64,000 bases of DNA from Nemophila menziesii (taxonomy: Eukaryota; Streptophyta; Magnoliopsida; Boraginales; Hydrophyllaceae): assembly GCA_029959085.1 (NCBI GenBank), contig JARWIR010000003.1, positions 30,581,505 through 30,645,504 on the forward strand, read 5' to 3'. Under the pieces are notes generated by a model. It made no database searches, was not told where the DNA came from, and was given only the letters and a program-made list of their open reading frames with translations. Made by a program: the position numbers and the translations under genes. This document shows positions 46,370 through 57,531 of this stretch, in pieces (position 1 is the stretch's first letter; each line of letters opens with the position of its first letter).

Positions 46370-47910
46370 ATGGGTCAACAATCCTTGATCTACAGTTTTG
46401 TGGCTAGAGGAACAGTGATCTTAGCCGAGTACACTGAGTTTACAGGGAATTTCACTAGCATAGCTTCTCAATGTCTCCAGAAGCTTCCATCTACCAACAA
46501 CAAGTTCACCTATAACTGCGATGGCCACACCTTCAACTATCTCGTCGAGGAAGGCTTCAGTAAGTCTTTCTATCTCGATCCATTTCCATCTCCATTAGAT
46601 CATCTTAGTTTCTTCATTTTCAATTCGACTGTGCTATGAAATGCTTGATTGTTCAGTTTGTTGACTATGTTTGACTAGGACGTTCGGATGGAATTAGGTT
46701 TTTAGATGAATCGTTAATTGATTTTTTTTTCCGTTTCTAGGTTTTGAATCTTTTGATTGATTATAACCGATTTTGATTTATTAATTCGTTTTGTTTGATT
46801 TAGGTGAGTGAACATGTGTGCCGATTAGGGAATAGAGGACCTTAGATCTTAGCTGCATTTGGATATTTAAATTAAGTGATTTAAAAAAATTGAGTAATAG
46901 AGTGAAACGGTGAAAATTTGATTGCTAAGTCTATTAATGATAATGTTGATTTTATAGGATTTAATCAAAAAAGTTTGGTAGCATATTTGTGGTTGTTGTA
47001 ATGTGCTTTCTTTAATGCAAATGTCATCTTAGATCTTTTTGTCTGCAGATCTGGGTTGATTTATTCGATGAAATTATTTGTGTTTATTTGGTTTACTATA
47101 TTTTTCTGACTGAAATATGTAAATAAGGTTCTGAATCATTAATCATGTGTGGTGCCCTTTTAACATTATGTTATGGGAATGACCTTTAATTATATTAATT
47201 ATTATATGTGACAGCGTATTGTGTTGTTGCTATTGAATCCGTTGGAAGACAAATTCCGATAGCATTTCTAGAGAGGGCAAAAGCGGAATTTAGCAAGAAA
47301 TATGGTGGTGGAAAAGCTGCTACAGCTCTTGCTAATAGTCTCAACAAAGAGTTTGGGTATAATATACTATTTCCCCCCTCACGCTATTTATTGCATATAG
47401 ACACTCTTAAATTGAAATAATTGTAATTTCGTAGGCCCAAACTGAAGGAGCAGATGCAATACTGTGTGGATCACCCAGAAGAGATCAACAAACTTTCTCA
47501 AGTCAAGGCTCAGGTTTCAGAAGTCAAAGGTGTTATGATGGAAAACATTGAGAAGGTAAGTTAATATGTGTTATTTAGTCCTTCTTATATCTGAATACTT
47601 ATAAAATTCTTACAGGTTCTTGACCGTGGAGAGAAAATTGAGCTTTTGGTGGATAAGACTGAGAATCTTCGCTCTCAGGTTAGTGAACGGAGTGTGATGG
47701 AATTTATTGTTTTTTTTTTTAAATTCAAACACCTGATGAGATATTTAATGTGTTAATATTATGTAGGCGCAAGATTTTAAGACAACAGGGACAAAGATGA
47801 GGCGTAAGATGTGGTTACAGAACATGAAGATCAAGCTTATTGTCTTGGCAATTATCATTGCATTGATTCTGATCATAGTGTTATCGATTTGTGGGGGGTT
47901 TAAATGTTAA
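46370..47910 (+). CDS. VAMP72: VAMP72-type R-SNARE (VAMP721/722-like)
   Basis: Five exons: 46370-46559, 47215-47356, 47435-47555, 47616-47678, 47767-47910 (660 nt, 219 residues). All introns are GT-AG and phases match. Residues 1-120 are a longin domain ([20 protein letters not shown]). Residues about 125-185 are the SNARE motif, with the zero-layer Arg at 155 in '[18 protein letters not shown]'. A single hydrophobic anchor runs from about 194 to 215, followed by a short GGFKC end. VAMP72 proteins sit on secretory vesicles and pair with plasma-membrane syntaxins in exocytosis and cytokinesis. The length is exactly that of the family. Which VAMP72 paralogue this is cannot be settled without a tree. 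Confidence 0.95.
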
Positions 47911-48439
47911 ATGTTTGGGGGTTCAGATCAGATCAGATCAGCCATGTGTTTTGACGAAGCTTGTGTTTTCTTTATTGGTTTAATAGTTGTGTTTATTACT
48001 ATAAATTTTTTGGGGGAATGAATATGTGTTTGTTTATCCTTTGGTTCTCTTCTTTATATTACCAAACAGCTTGTATAGGAATTTTGTTATGCCTTAGATT
48101 GTTGTTTACTTTAGCCTGTACTTGTTGGTTTTATGCGTTCTTCTTCAGCTTGTAAAAGGTTTGAAGTGCATTGTGAGGGCATCTCATTACACGAGCACAT
48201 TAAATCCGATAACAATCAGCAAAACAAATCAATTAAATTAAGTATAGAGTAAAACTATAAACGAAACCAATACCAATCCAAGCCTCATCAAATGACAGTG
48301 GGTTATATCATATATGTATTCTAACAAAATTGAATACAGACGTGTGATATGCTCAATACATAAAACTCTAATCTGGAACAAGATATTATCATATCAGCAT
48401 AAGCATATCCTGATGTAACTTGTACATAAACATATGCTT
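47911..48439. other. Convergent 3' flanks of the VAMP72 and pantothenate synthetase genes
   Basis: The two genes face each other over about 530 bp. A gatca microrepeat (gatcagatcagatcagcc) lies at about 47926. The rest is AT-rich 3' UTR-like sequence. Confidence 0.5.
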
Positions 48440-49793
48440 TTATGCACTAAATTCCATGTTATCAAGCAGCCTAACGTTTCCAAACACGGCAGCTACACAG
48501 AAAACAACAGGTCTCTTAATCACTTCCACTCGTTGTAGACTTTCTTGGTCCACAATCTGTTTCCAGGAAAAGATTTAAACATAAATACATTAACCAATTG
48601 TAACTTATGCAAAAATCATGAATTATTACTTTCCTCCACTAATGTGCAAAATGAAGAGGAAAGAAAAGAATATTGGAGATAGCAAGGCAAAAGATCGGGT
48701 CTTACCTCAGCATAATCTACTTTTCCACCAGCTTCTTGTATGGCTTCAATGACTAATTTAGTCAACTCTGTGCAATTGACTTCACCATTTTCTGCTGCTG
48801 ATTTTGCTTTGTACAGTGACCGATTTATTGACAATGCCTGCAACATATCTCACCACTTAGCGATTATGGATTGACAAAAGGTGTGAACAGAGAATATCAA
48901 GAACATCATTTGTTTAGCAATTCAAGTTTTCAGATACAATTAATGAGTTGGTATGAGCAATAAGACCTTCTCCCTCTCTTGAGATGATAGGCGCACATTC
49001 CGTGAGCTCATTGCAAGGCCATCCTCTTCTCTTATAAGCTCTGACCCAATTATTCTTATTCCAAAATCAAGATCCCTCACCTGCACACACGAGTATAGTT
49101 GATTGCGCGTAACACAGAGACTAGTGGTGCAATTAATTTAACAAATTATTCAATTACATAGATCTCCACAAACATATAGTTACAATTTTATGAAACTAAT
49201 TATGAAAGTCGAAGAAAACTAACCATTCGCTGAATAATTCGCCATTGCTGATAATCCTTCTTACCAAAAACAGCAACATCAGGTTCAATTATATTAAACA
49301 ATTTGCTAACAATGGTAGCTACACCTCTAAAGAATACAGGTCTACTCTTTCCACATAAACCCTTTTCCAATCTTTCAGCTCTTACCCATGTTTCATGTCC
49401 CACTCCACTTTTCTCCACACAAGATACCACCTTTTCATCACTTTTTTCACTATCTTCTACACTAGTAGTTTGCCCATAATCGTATAAATTATATGGGTGA
49501 AAAACAACATCAACACCATTTGGAATGGATTTGAGTTTCTGAATGTCACCATTGAAATCTGAAGGGTATGTGGAGAGATCTTCGGTAGGTGAGAATTGAC
49601 CTGGGTTTACATATATCGAGACAACTATGAGATTGGTGTGTATTTGAGCTTCTTTGATTAAAGAAAGATGGCCTTGGTGGAGATAACCCATGGTGGGTAC
49701 TAAACCTATCGTGTTTCCTTGAGCTCTCATCGATCTTGACCATTTTCTCATTTGATCTTTGTCTGTGATGATTATTGGTTCTTTAGCAGACAT
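48440..49793 (-). CDS. PANC: Pantothenate synthetase (pantoate-beta-alanine ligase)
   Basis: Four exons on the minus strand: 49793-49224, 49080-48967, 48837-48706, 48556-48440 (933 nt, 310 residues, the usual plant length). It condenses pantoate and beta-alanine with ATP to give pantothenate, the precursor of CoA; plant enzymes are cytosolic. The ATP-binding signature [10 protein letters not shown] lies at 33-42, 'YVNPGQF' at about 80, '[10 protein letters not shown]' at about 175, and 'MSSRNVRLS' in exon 2 supplies the KMSKS-like loop. Residues about 118-145 are a variable acidic insertion typical of plant enzymes. No transit peptide is apparent. All key motifs are present. Confidence 0.95.
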
Positions 49794-50221
49794 TTTTGGA
49801 TAATTGATGACAAAGATTTGGTTCTTCTTTTTGGTTTAGAGGATGTTTACCGTATATACGTTGTATTTTTTGACAATTATATGTTCTTGTACTTGTGATG
49901 CTTTTGTTTTGGTAAGCGGAACGAAGTAACTCCAACTATGATTGAGATTCCTAAAAAAGGACAAAAGGGGATCTGGCGGCGCACATTATGGAGAGCTATT
50001 TTAATTTTTCAAAAATACTACCTCCATTTCATAATATTTGACTCTTTATACAGGTCAAGTATATATACTCTTCTTTCTATATGTTAATAATTAAATCAAA
50101 ATAACTAAAATCAAATATTAATTCCAACGCTTAGGCGTTCGGACATAAACAAAACAAAAAAAGTATATACCTATAGTTAAAGAGAATTCATGAAAAGAAA
50201 CCTACAGAAAAGCACCTTCTT
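49794..50221. other. Upstream region of the pantothenate synthetase gene
   Basis: AT-rich promoter region for the minus-strand gene. Around 50020 the phrase 'actacctccatttcataata' resembles one end of a Stowaway-type MITE, but no matching right end was found. Confidence 0.45.
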
Positions 50222-51960
50222 TTCTGTAAATTCAGAATATTAAGTTTTTGATTCTTCATAAACAAAGCACCTTCTTTTCTGTCAGATTTTTGTTTACAAA
50301 ACCTAAAAGAAAAAGAGTTCAGCACGACCGATTCTATTCAATCTATCTGAGTTCCAGATGTAAGTAATTTCTTTTTTTCAATTATTTCCTGATTTAGTTG
50401 CTGGGTGGAGGGTTTGATCAAATTTATGTGTATAAAACCTTAAAAATAAATTAATAAAATTAGAAACTTGACATCTTAGAGCGATTGCTTCTCTTGTAAA
50501 GCTTATATGAGATATTATAAAGAACGATCATAGCAATACAAGATACAATTTCTAATTCCTTGGATTTTAAGTGCAAAATAGTTTAGGCAACTTAGAATTT
50601 TGTTTATGATCAATCTTTTTAGCTAATTATGATATACGGTGTTATCAGTGATGTTTAAGAAAGTGAAATAGTAGGAGAACATTACACAGATTTCGTGAAA
50701 TGAAAAAAGGAAAAGCAAATTAATGGAGATTTTGCCTCTGATATGCGGCGACAATTCTAATATGTGAAAAAATTCAAATTTAATGCTTGGATTAGACTTA
50801 TCAATCTATTGGTATATATGATGTGATTTGATTTAAATTTGGGGAGAACAATCCTATTTTAGGATAAATAAACTACTATAGTCAGATTATACATAAATTG
50901 GATGGGAAAGTTTGTCAATTATGTATGAGAGTTTAACAAATATGTATTTGTTTTTAGGAGTAATCGAAAGGGGAAAAGATTTCAACTGGAGAATTCATCT
51001 TCCCGGAAAAAGTCTAAAAGATTAGATTGGAAAATAGAGAGCATGGACTTGGATGACCAGGTAATGAAAGTGATATTATGTATTTTACTTTTCAAATTCT
51101 ATTTTGTATAGAGGGACTTATATTGCAATTAATTTAAAGTAAGTAACAGAGGAACCTATAATGCAATTAACTAAAAACTACAGTGTAATTAAACTATAGA
51201 AATGTATCATGATTTACTCTAAAAATAATAATAGAGGGACTTATACTGCAATCAACTAAAAAAATGACCTGAGTGCAATTACTTTAACTAACAAATGATT
51301 TTTTTATGTCTCTATTGTATCAATATAGTTGTATCAGTATAGGGACCTGAGTGCAATTAATTCAATTAAGGAATGATTTTTTTTGTCACTATTGTATTGA
51401 TTCATATTTACGTGAATTGTAGGAACTTAGACCATCGGAAGAACAATACACTTTCCAGTCTCGTCTTTCACTGCCAAAGATAGTTAACTTGAACACAAAA
51501 TTAACAGTTGAACAACATAAGGCAGTGAAAAGTATTAGATTTGAAGGATTGTTGTGTTTGAAGTGCAAACAATTAAATCATTTGTTATATGCAAATGGCT
51601 TTTGAAGAGCTTCGATCCGTTGACGCGAGAGTTAACTATTCACGGGCACAAGTTTCTTGTCACAACTAAAGTTGTGGAAGATATATTAAGTCTACCAAAT
51701 GGAGGAATTGAGGTACCAAAAGAAGGTTCTAGTGAAGATATCAAGGACCTTTGTTTAGACTTTGGTGTTTCTAATTCCTTAGTTTCACTTACGAAGTTGG
51801 AGCCGCAGTTATGAAACTGTTCTAGCCATGTGGATGAATTTAAAAGAATGTATGTTATATATATAATAGGTTTTTTTCTAAGTCCTACTAGTGATAACAA
51901 AGTCCATAAGAGTATGCTTCATGCTATTAAAGATACAAATGCCATTTCATGTTGCATGAC
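50222..51960 (+). pseudogene. Unknown repeated gene family, copy 1 (frameshifted)
   Basis: The gene structure is still readable. A noncoding first exon ends ccagat at a gtaagt donor (about 50359). The exon at 50958-51060 completes a start codon split by the intron and encodes a basic, nuclear-signal-like stretch (SNRKGKRFQ...SSRKKSKRLDWK...MDLDDQ). The third exon from about 51422 encodes 'ELRPSEEQYTFQSRLSLPK' and then 'CKWLLKSFDPLTRELTIHGH'. A 2-bp insertion near 51590 and a premature stop near 51812 break it. The pattern (plain -WL-x-FD-x-x-x-x-L-x-I-HG-) recalls lineage-expanded plant proteins linked to transposons or Ulp1-type fusions, but I cannot name the family. Confidence 0.55.
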
Positions 51961-51975
51961 TGGTATTTTTTTGAT
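51126..51975. repeat. Segmental duplication, unit 1
   Basis: About 840 bp almost identical to 53401-54250 in the same orientation, offset by 2275 bp. It covers intron 2 and exon 3 of the unknown gene. Differences include the 2-bp insertion near 51590 and a stop present only in this copy. Confidence 0.85.
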
Positions 51976-51989
51976 CTTATTCGATAATC

Positions 51990-52246
51990 AAGGAATAACG
52001 ATCTGTTAAAGAAGGAATAACGAACTGTTAAAGAAGGAATACCGAACCGTTTCTGAAGGAATAACGAACCGTTAATGTAGGAATAGCGAACCGTTAATGT
52101 AGGAATAACGAACCGTTACTGAGGAATAACAAACCGTTAATGAAGGAATAACGAACCGTTACTAAAGGAATAACGAACCGTTACTTAAGGAATAACGAAC
52201 CGTTAAAGAGGGAATTACGAACCGTTAATGAAGGAATAACGAAAAA
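51990..52246 (+). repeat. 22-bp minisatellite
   Basis: About eleven and a half tandem copies of the consensus aggaataacgaaccgttaatga. Copies differ mainly in the last five bases (aaaga, aatga, actaa and similar). It begins exactly where the two duplicated segments stop matching. Confidence 0.9.
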
Positions 52247-52912
52247 ACGGGGATTAATTTGATTTGAATAATTTTTTTTATCATAAACCCAAAATCCATT
52301 TCATTCCAAAATTGCACAGCAATACACGTTCAAAATTCTCAAATCCTCAAAAAACACAATCTTTAAATTTTTCTTCATAATCAAATAAGGAACGATTATT
52401 CCATTATAATTTTTACTACAATTTTTACTACAGGTAAATTTCTTACTCAGTGATATGTCTTTAGTTTTTTAATAGTTTTTCTCCTTCTAATGCAACGATG
52501 TTACGTTTTCGACCCTATGAAACAGATGGGTCTTCCCCAAATGTTACAATATTTGTTGATTTTTGTGATTATGTGGCTCCTATGAAAATAATCATTGCAT
52601 TAGAAGCAGAAATAATCATCGTGTCTCTTTCACGCGGATAATCATCGTGCCTCTTTCATGGATTTAATAGTTTTTCTCCTTCCAATGCAATGAAGTCACG
52701 CTTTTGAGTTATCGACCTTATGAAATAGATGATCTTCCCCAAATGTTACATCATTTGTTGTTTTATGTTGATCGTGTCTTTTATGAAAATAATTATATGT
52801 GAAATCAGAGTATTGAATATGGTGGATAGGGGATTCTTACAACATTTGTTGTTTTTATTGATAATACGGTTTATTAAAATCTTAATATAGTATGCGATGT
52901 ATTTTTTTTAGG
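52247..52912 (+). repeat. Noncoding spacer with an imperfect direct repeat
   Basis: Blocks at about 52472-52600 and 52666-52800 share tagtttttctccttc, 'cttccccaaatgttaca' and tatgaaaataat, in the same order, with indels. They may be introns or leader sequence of the FAR1-like fragment that follows. Confidence 0.65.
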
Positions 52913-53400
52913 ATGGACAATTTACAAGATTTGACTAGTGAACAAGTTATGAGCATGACATTTGAAAAATAGAAGAGGCGTATCTATTTTACAATAGTTA
53001 TGCATATGCCAAAGGTTTCAGTATTCGAAGATCATCAGGTCATAATAATCTAGTTACAGGTTTACCCTGGGATCGCGTTTATGTTTGTTCTAATTAAGGG
53101 TCTCGGAAGGAAGAACATCTAAAAAGAAAAGACAGACAACGAGAGCATCGTCCATTAACACGTAGCGAATGTGGGGCAAAAATTCGGATCAAGTACGATA
53201 ATTTAACAAAGTGTTATCGTGTTGCCAGCTTTTTTGAATCTCATAATCATCCAATGGTCCCTCCCTACGACATCCCTTTTTGGAGCTCACATAGACATGT
53301 TGATAGTGGGCACTTGGATGCAGCCAAATCTCTACGCACGGTTGGAATAAGACCTAATAAAATTATGGATGCATTCAACCATGAGTCCGGTGGATATCAC
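52913..53400 (+). pseudogene. FAR1-like fragment (WRKY-GCM1 zinc-finger region)
   Basis: It opens MDNLQDLTSEQVMSMTFE after a good acceptor (ttttttttag), then 'EEAYLFYNSYAYAKGFSIRR', a Cys in 'VYVCSN', 'RSECGAKIRIKYD', and the His pair in 'SHNHPM'. This is the C-x-C-x-HxH arrangement of the FAR1 DNA-binding domain, shared by FAR1/FHY3 factors and some Mutator-like transposases. Stops occur after MTFEK and VYVCSN. The sequence is cut at about 53400, where duplicated unit 2 begins, so no transposase core is left. Confidence 0.8.
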
Positions 53401-54250
53401 AATTAATTTAAAGTAAGTAACAAAGGGACCTATAGTGCAATTAACTAAAAACTACAGTGTAATTAAACTATAGAAATGTATCATGATTTACTCTAAAAAA
53501 AAATAGAGGGACTTATACTACAATCAACTAAAAAAATAACCTGAACTAAAAAAATAACCTGAGTGCAATTAATTCAACTAACAAATGATTTTTTTTTATC
53601 TCTATTGTATCAATATAGGACCTGAGTGCAATTAATTCAATTAAGGAACGATTTTTTGTCACTATTGTATTGATTCATATTTTACGTGAATTGTAGGAAC
53701 TTAGACCATCGCAAGAACAATACACTTTCGAGTCTCGTCTTTCACTGCCAAAGATAGTTATCTTGAACACAAAATTAATAGTTGAACAACAGAAGGTAGT
53801 GAAAAGTATTGGATTTGGAGGATTGTTGTGTTTGAAGTGCAAACAATTAAAACATTTGTTATGCAAATGGCTTTTGGAGAGCTTCGATCCGCTGACGCGA
53901 GAGTTAACTATTCACGGGCACAAGTTTCTTGTCCCAACTAAAGTTGTGGAAGATATATTAGGTGTACCAATTGGAGGAATTGAGGTACCAAAAGAAGGTT
54001 CTAGTGAAGATATCAAGGACCTTTGTTTAGACTTTGGTGTTTCTAATTCCTTAATTTCACTTACGAAGTTGGAGCCGCAGTCATTAAACTGTTCTAGCCA
54101 TGGGGATGAATTTAAAAGAATGTATGTTACATATAATATATAATAGGGTTCTTTCTAAGTCCTACTAGTGATAACAAAATCCATAAGAGTATGTTTCATG
54201 CTGTGAAAGATACAAATGCCATTTCAAGTTGCATGATTGGTATTTTTTTT
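53401..54250 (+). pseudogene. Unknown repeated gene family, copy 2 (exon 3 only)
   Basis: Duplicate of 51126-51975. The frame at 53763-54143 (126 codons) is intact through 'CKWLLESFDPLTRELTIHGH' and 'GIEVPKEGSSEDIKDLCLDF'. It stops at VTYNI where copy 1 reads on. The upstream exons are absent because the FAR1-like fragment adjoins directly. It is probably a pseudogene too. Confidence 0.65.
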
Positions 54251-54726
54251 ATCTTATTCTATATATTAGGAGGAAATAAGGAAGAGTGAGACCCCCGTGA
54301 TGCCCTTTATCTTTGGCCAAAGTGCAGTAGCCGTCCTATATCTTTAAAATTATCACAAATCGCCCTTTAATGAATTTATTTTGTCACCGTTAGACCTTTT
54401 TTCGTTTTTTTGTTACTCGATTGTTAGTCAATGCCATCTGGTGCCATGTCAGCGCCACCTCACCGCCACGTCCGCTCCACGTCATCGGCATTTACACCTC
54501 ATTTTTTGCTACTCCATCAACAATCGAAGAACCCAAATCAAAAAATGCAGTTTAAGAACAAATTGCTCACTCCAATTACCCCAAATTAAAAAATGCAGTC
54601 CAACTCCATAACATAAATAATGTGATACCTAAATGTGTTACCCTAGCTTGGATCATATGAAGAGCTGTACAAAACACTAGCAGACATTAATACTATCTCA
54701 GTTCTGCTCCTAAACACATTGGTGAT

Positions 54727-56595
54727 TGGTGGTCCTTTGTGTGTTCTAAATAAATGCAAATAATAATCGAACCACAACCGCAAGTGTACGGTTGTCCCAA
54801 GTAGTATAACTGATAAAACAGATTCGTTCCAAGGACGGGATGGTTGACTACAATGCTTATCTATTAATGATTGATGCACTTATGAAAACAAATAAAAGTA
54901 AAATGTTTGTTTGGTTTTGTATTAATTCTAAATAATTGAAAGACAAATATTAAAATGCAAATAAAAACTAAGACGCAAGTAAAATGATGTAAAACGCAAT
55001 ATGAGATGTAGCACTTGAGAACGCAAGGATCCTCCCAATCCTATTTCCTAACTTATGTTGTTTAAGGGCTAAATTGGTCTATTACAATGGTCAGGATTCT
55101 AAATTCCTTATACCCCCGTCAGGGTGGACTATAAGGCGATCCTAAAGTGTCACTAGTCCCGTCAGGGTAAATATGATCCACTGTTGGATGATTAAGTGTT
55201 ATTACCTCATTGGCCCTAGGATTAGCTAAGTTCGTCAGAATCATTAACTTCTATCCTAGATTGAATAAATGGTTCCGTATTTAAATCCTCCGTCAGGATG
55301 ATCCAATTGCCACTAATTGGAATAGCCTAAATACTACTCCCTCCGTCCATTTTTATTTGTCCTACTTTTTGTGGCACAAAGATTAAAAAAGACATTAAAT
55401 ACACTCTTTCTTTACTATATTACCCTTATTCAATGAGTAGAGTATCATTTAATGCACCATTGTTTTTAACTAATTAATTAGGGGTGATATTGGAAAAATG
55501 GGAGAAAAAGTGTCTTGATAATATAAAAGAGACAAATATTGTTGGACACCTTCTTTTAGAAAGAAGGACAAATAAAAATGGACGGAGGGAGTACTACCTG
55601 TTCCTAGTTAGCTACTCCAAAAACAGTAAAATAATCTCAATTTATTGAAAAGAGTAAAAGCCCTAATTTAGTTTAATTCAATAAAAACCCAAATTCAACA
55701 TTCGTTAATTAATAAGATTAGGATTCACCCATTGTTTGTTCTCAAGCACTATGAATTGTTTAGCTCATATTAAAAAGAAAAACTAAATTAAAAATAAAGG
55801 AATTCATATTTGATTACAAAATTAAAGATAAGAAAAACCTAATTTCCGGAATAGGAATGACTACGAACGGAGATATAGACCCTCTCCAGCTCTTGTAGCT
55901 TCTTCTTCTTCCTTCCGTTGACTTCTCTCTGGTGTTTAATCTTGTAGAATGTGAATTGTATTGACACTCTCTTCTAAGGATGAGATGATTTGAAGAACAA
56001 ACTGAGAGGTGAGAAATACTGAGGTCAAAATCTCCTTTTATAAGCTCAAAAACGGATTAGGGCTTGGACCAGAAAATAAAATACTATTTAAATGTCCAAG
56101 CCCAAATTCTAAGCCCAAAATCCCGTAACTGTTGATACACCTTCACTAAAACGGCTTTTCCCGATGCGTTATGACTCCGATTGACCTCATTCCAGTTGCT
56201 AAAGTTCCGTAACTCGATAAGGAATGATTTCTCTTCAAAGGTCAGCGGCTAAATCATCGCTTAAGCACCTCGAAATCAGCAATCTATGGCCTGGAAAATG
56301 GATTTTCAGCTCTAAAAATAATATATTCGGGATTTCTCTTCAAGTCTTGACTCTATCTTTTGATCTTTGACTTTTTCCTCGGATTCCTCTTCTAGCTAAC
56401 ATCTAAAACCTGTAAAATCTTCACTAAAAATACCAATATTACGCGCAAAAGCTTAATAAATCAAAAATGCTAGAATTAAAAGAGGAAAATCATATTATTG
56501 CATATTTAGTCCAAAAGTCTATCAAATTGATTAAATAAACACCAAAAATGATGTCTCCTAAGGGTCGAAAATAAGAACAATTAAGGAGACATCAG
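54727..56595 (-). mobile_element. Solo LTR, TGATGTCTCC family, minus orientation
   Basis: 1869 bp beginning tggtggtcctttgtgtgttc and ending aaggagacatca on the + strand, i.e. TGATGTCTCC...CCACCA in element sense. A perfect 5-bp duplication gtgat lies at 54722-54726 and 56596-56600. It carries a Stowaway-type MITE at 55337-55591. Confidence 0.9.
55337..55591. mobile_element. Stowaway-type MITE
   Basis: 255 bp. Terminal inverted repeats ctccctccgtccatttttat and ataaaaatggacggagggag are perfect over 20 bp, flanked by a TA duplication (55335-55336 and 55592-55593). The interior is AT-rich and noncoding. The terminus is the classic plant Tc1/mariner-derived Stowaway sequence. Confidence 0.95.
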
Positions 56596-56746
56596 TGATG
56601 AACCATTTAGGTAACCTATATGAGTAGCGTTACAACCCACAACCCATTTCTCCACTAAACCAGCACCTTTTAAAGAAACAACCTCAACCATTTAAACACC
56701 TCAAAGATTTAACCGATTGATTGATAAGTCAAAGATTTTTTAATTT

Positions 56747-57215
56747 TCACCATATTTGAGTTATTACCTTATCTTTAAGACCTGAAGAAACTTGTTCATC
56801 AATATAAAAGGAATTTCCTTGTAAAAAAGAACTCACAGTCCTATTTGGTTCTAGTTCTGGAATATGTACTGGTGCACCATTATCTCTAACAAATTTAATG
56901 TTGTAAAGTGATTCACTTAAACTCAATATACATAGGAACAATAAATAAGAGTTCAGTAACTTTTATTTCTTTAGAAAGGACAACATTTTTACCGTTTCTT
57001 TTGACACTATCCATGAACCATCCAAGTGTGACAATATAAAAACCGTTTTTTGAACCATGTTTAAGTGCGTGCTCAAATTTTAGCCCGTGAAAGCTGTCGA
57101 AAGTGTTAAGGAATATAGCAAGTATACTATCAAGAGCAGATTTGCTATGATAGTGTATAACACGGGTATAATTGGACATTTTAATGTTCACATACAATGG
57201 AGATTGATGTTGCAA
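56747..57215 (-). pseudogene. Captured BRCT gene fragment (TopBP1/MEI1-like)
   Basis: Two exon pieces on the minus strand with the intron between them kept. The first, about 57180-56985, reads 'HGLKFEHALKHGSKNGFYIV' then TLGWFMDSVKRN; the second, about 56920-56768, reads 'LSESLYNIKFVRDNGAPVHI' and onward to SGLKDK before a gtaata donor. The aromatic 'TLGWFMDSVKRN' helix is a BRCT hallmark, and the combination resembles plant TopBP1-like MEI1. It lies inside the long-TIR element. The retained intron shows capture at DNA level. No start or stop context of its own is seen. Confidence 0.6.
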
Positions 57216-57339
57216 TTTTACCTTCCTTTTTCCTAAAAAAGAAAAAATTAACCATACAAAGGGTACTTCAGATCACTTTTTTATTTGTTCACACTTCTGA
57301 TCACTATCACTATCACATCAAACTAAACTTATCATACAA

Positions 57340-57531
57340 CTAAATGGCTTTAAGCATAGCTAGGACAAATTGCACGATTGGTTCATCAATATCAAACCAT
57401 TCTACTTGAGAAGGTATAGTAAGAATTTCATTTAGGTACTTTAAATCACGATGTGGTGGTTTTTCTTTAACTTTCTTGGATTTATGTTTCTTTATCACAC
57501 CATTAACCATGTACGTGTTGTTATCCACCAT
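57340..57531 (-). pseudogene. Second captured fragment, unidentified
   Basis: A 63-codon minus-strand frame with a basic centre (KKHKSKKVKEKPPHRDLK) and an acidic end. It has no recognised domain. It lies between the BRCT pieces and the right inverted repeat of the same element. It could be another captured exon or chance. Confidence 0.3.

Noticed and set aside
50020..50090. Stowaway-like left end (tacctccatttcataatatt)
   Set aside because: No matching inverted right end or TA duplication found nearby, so no element is called.
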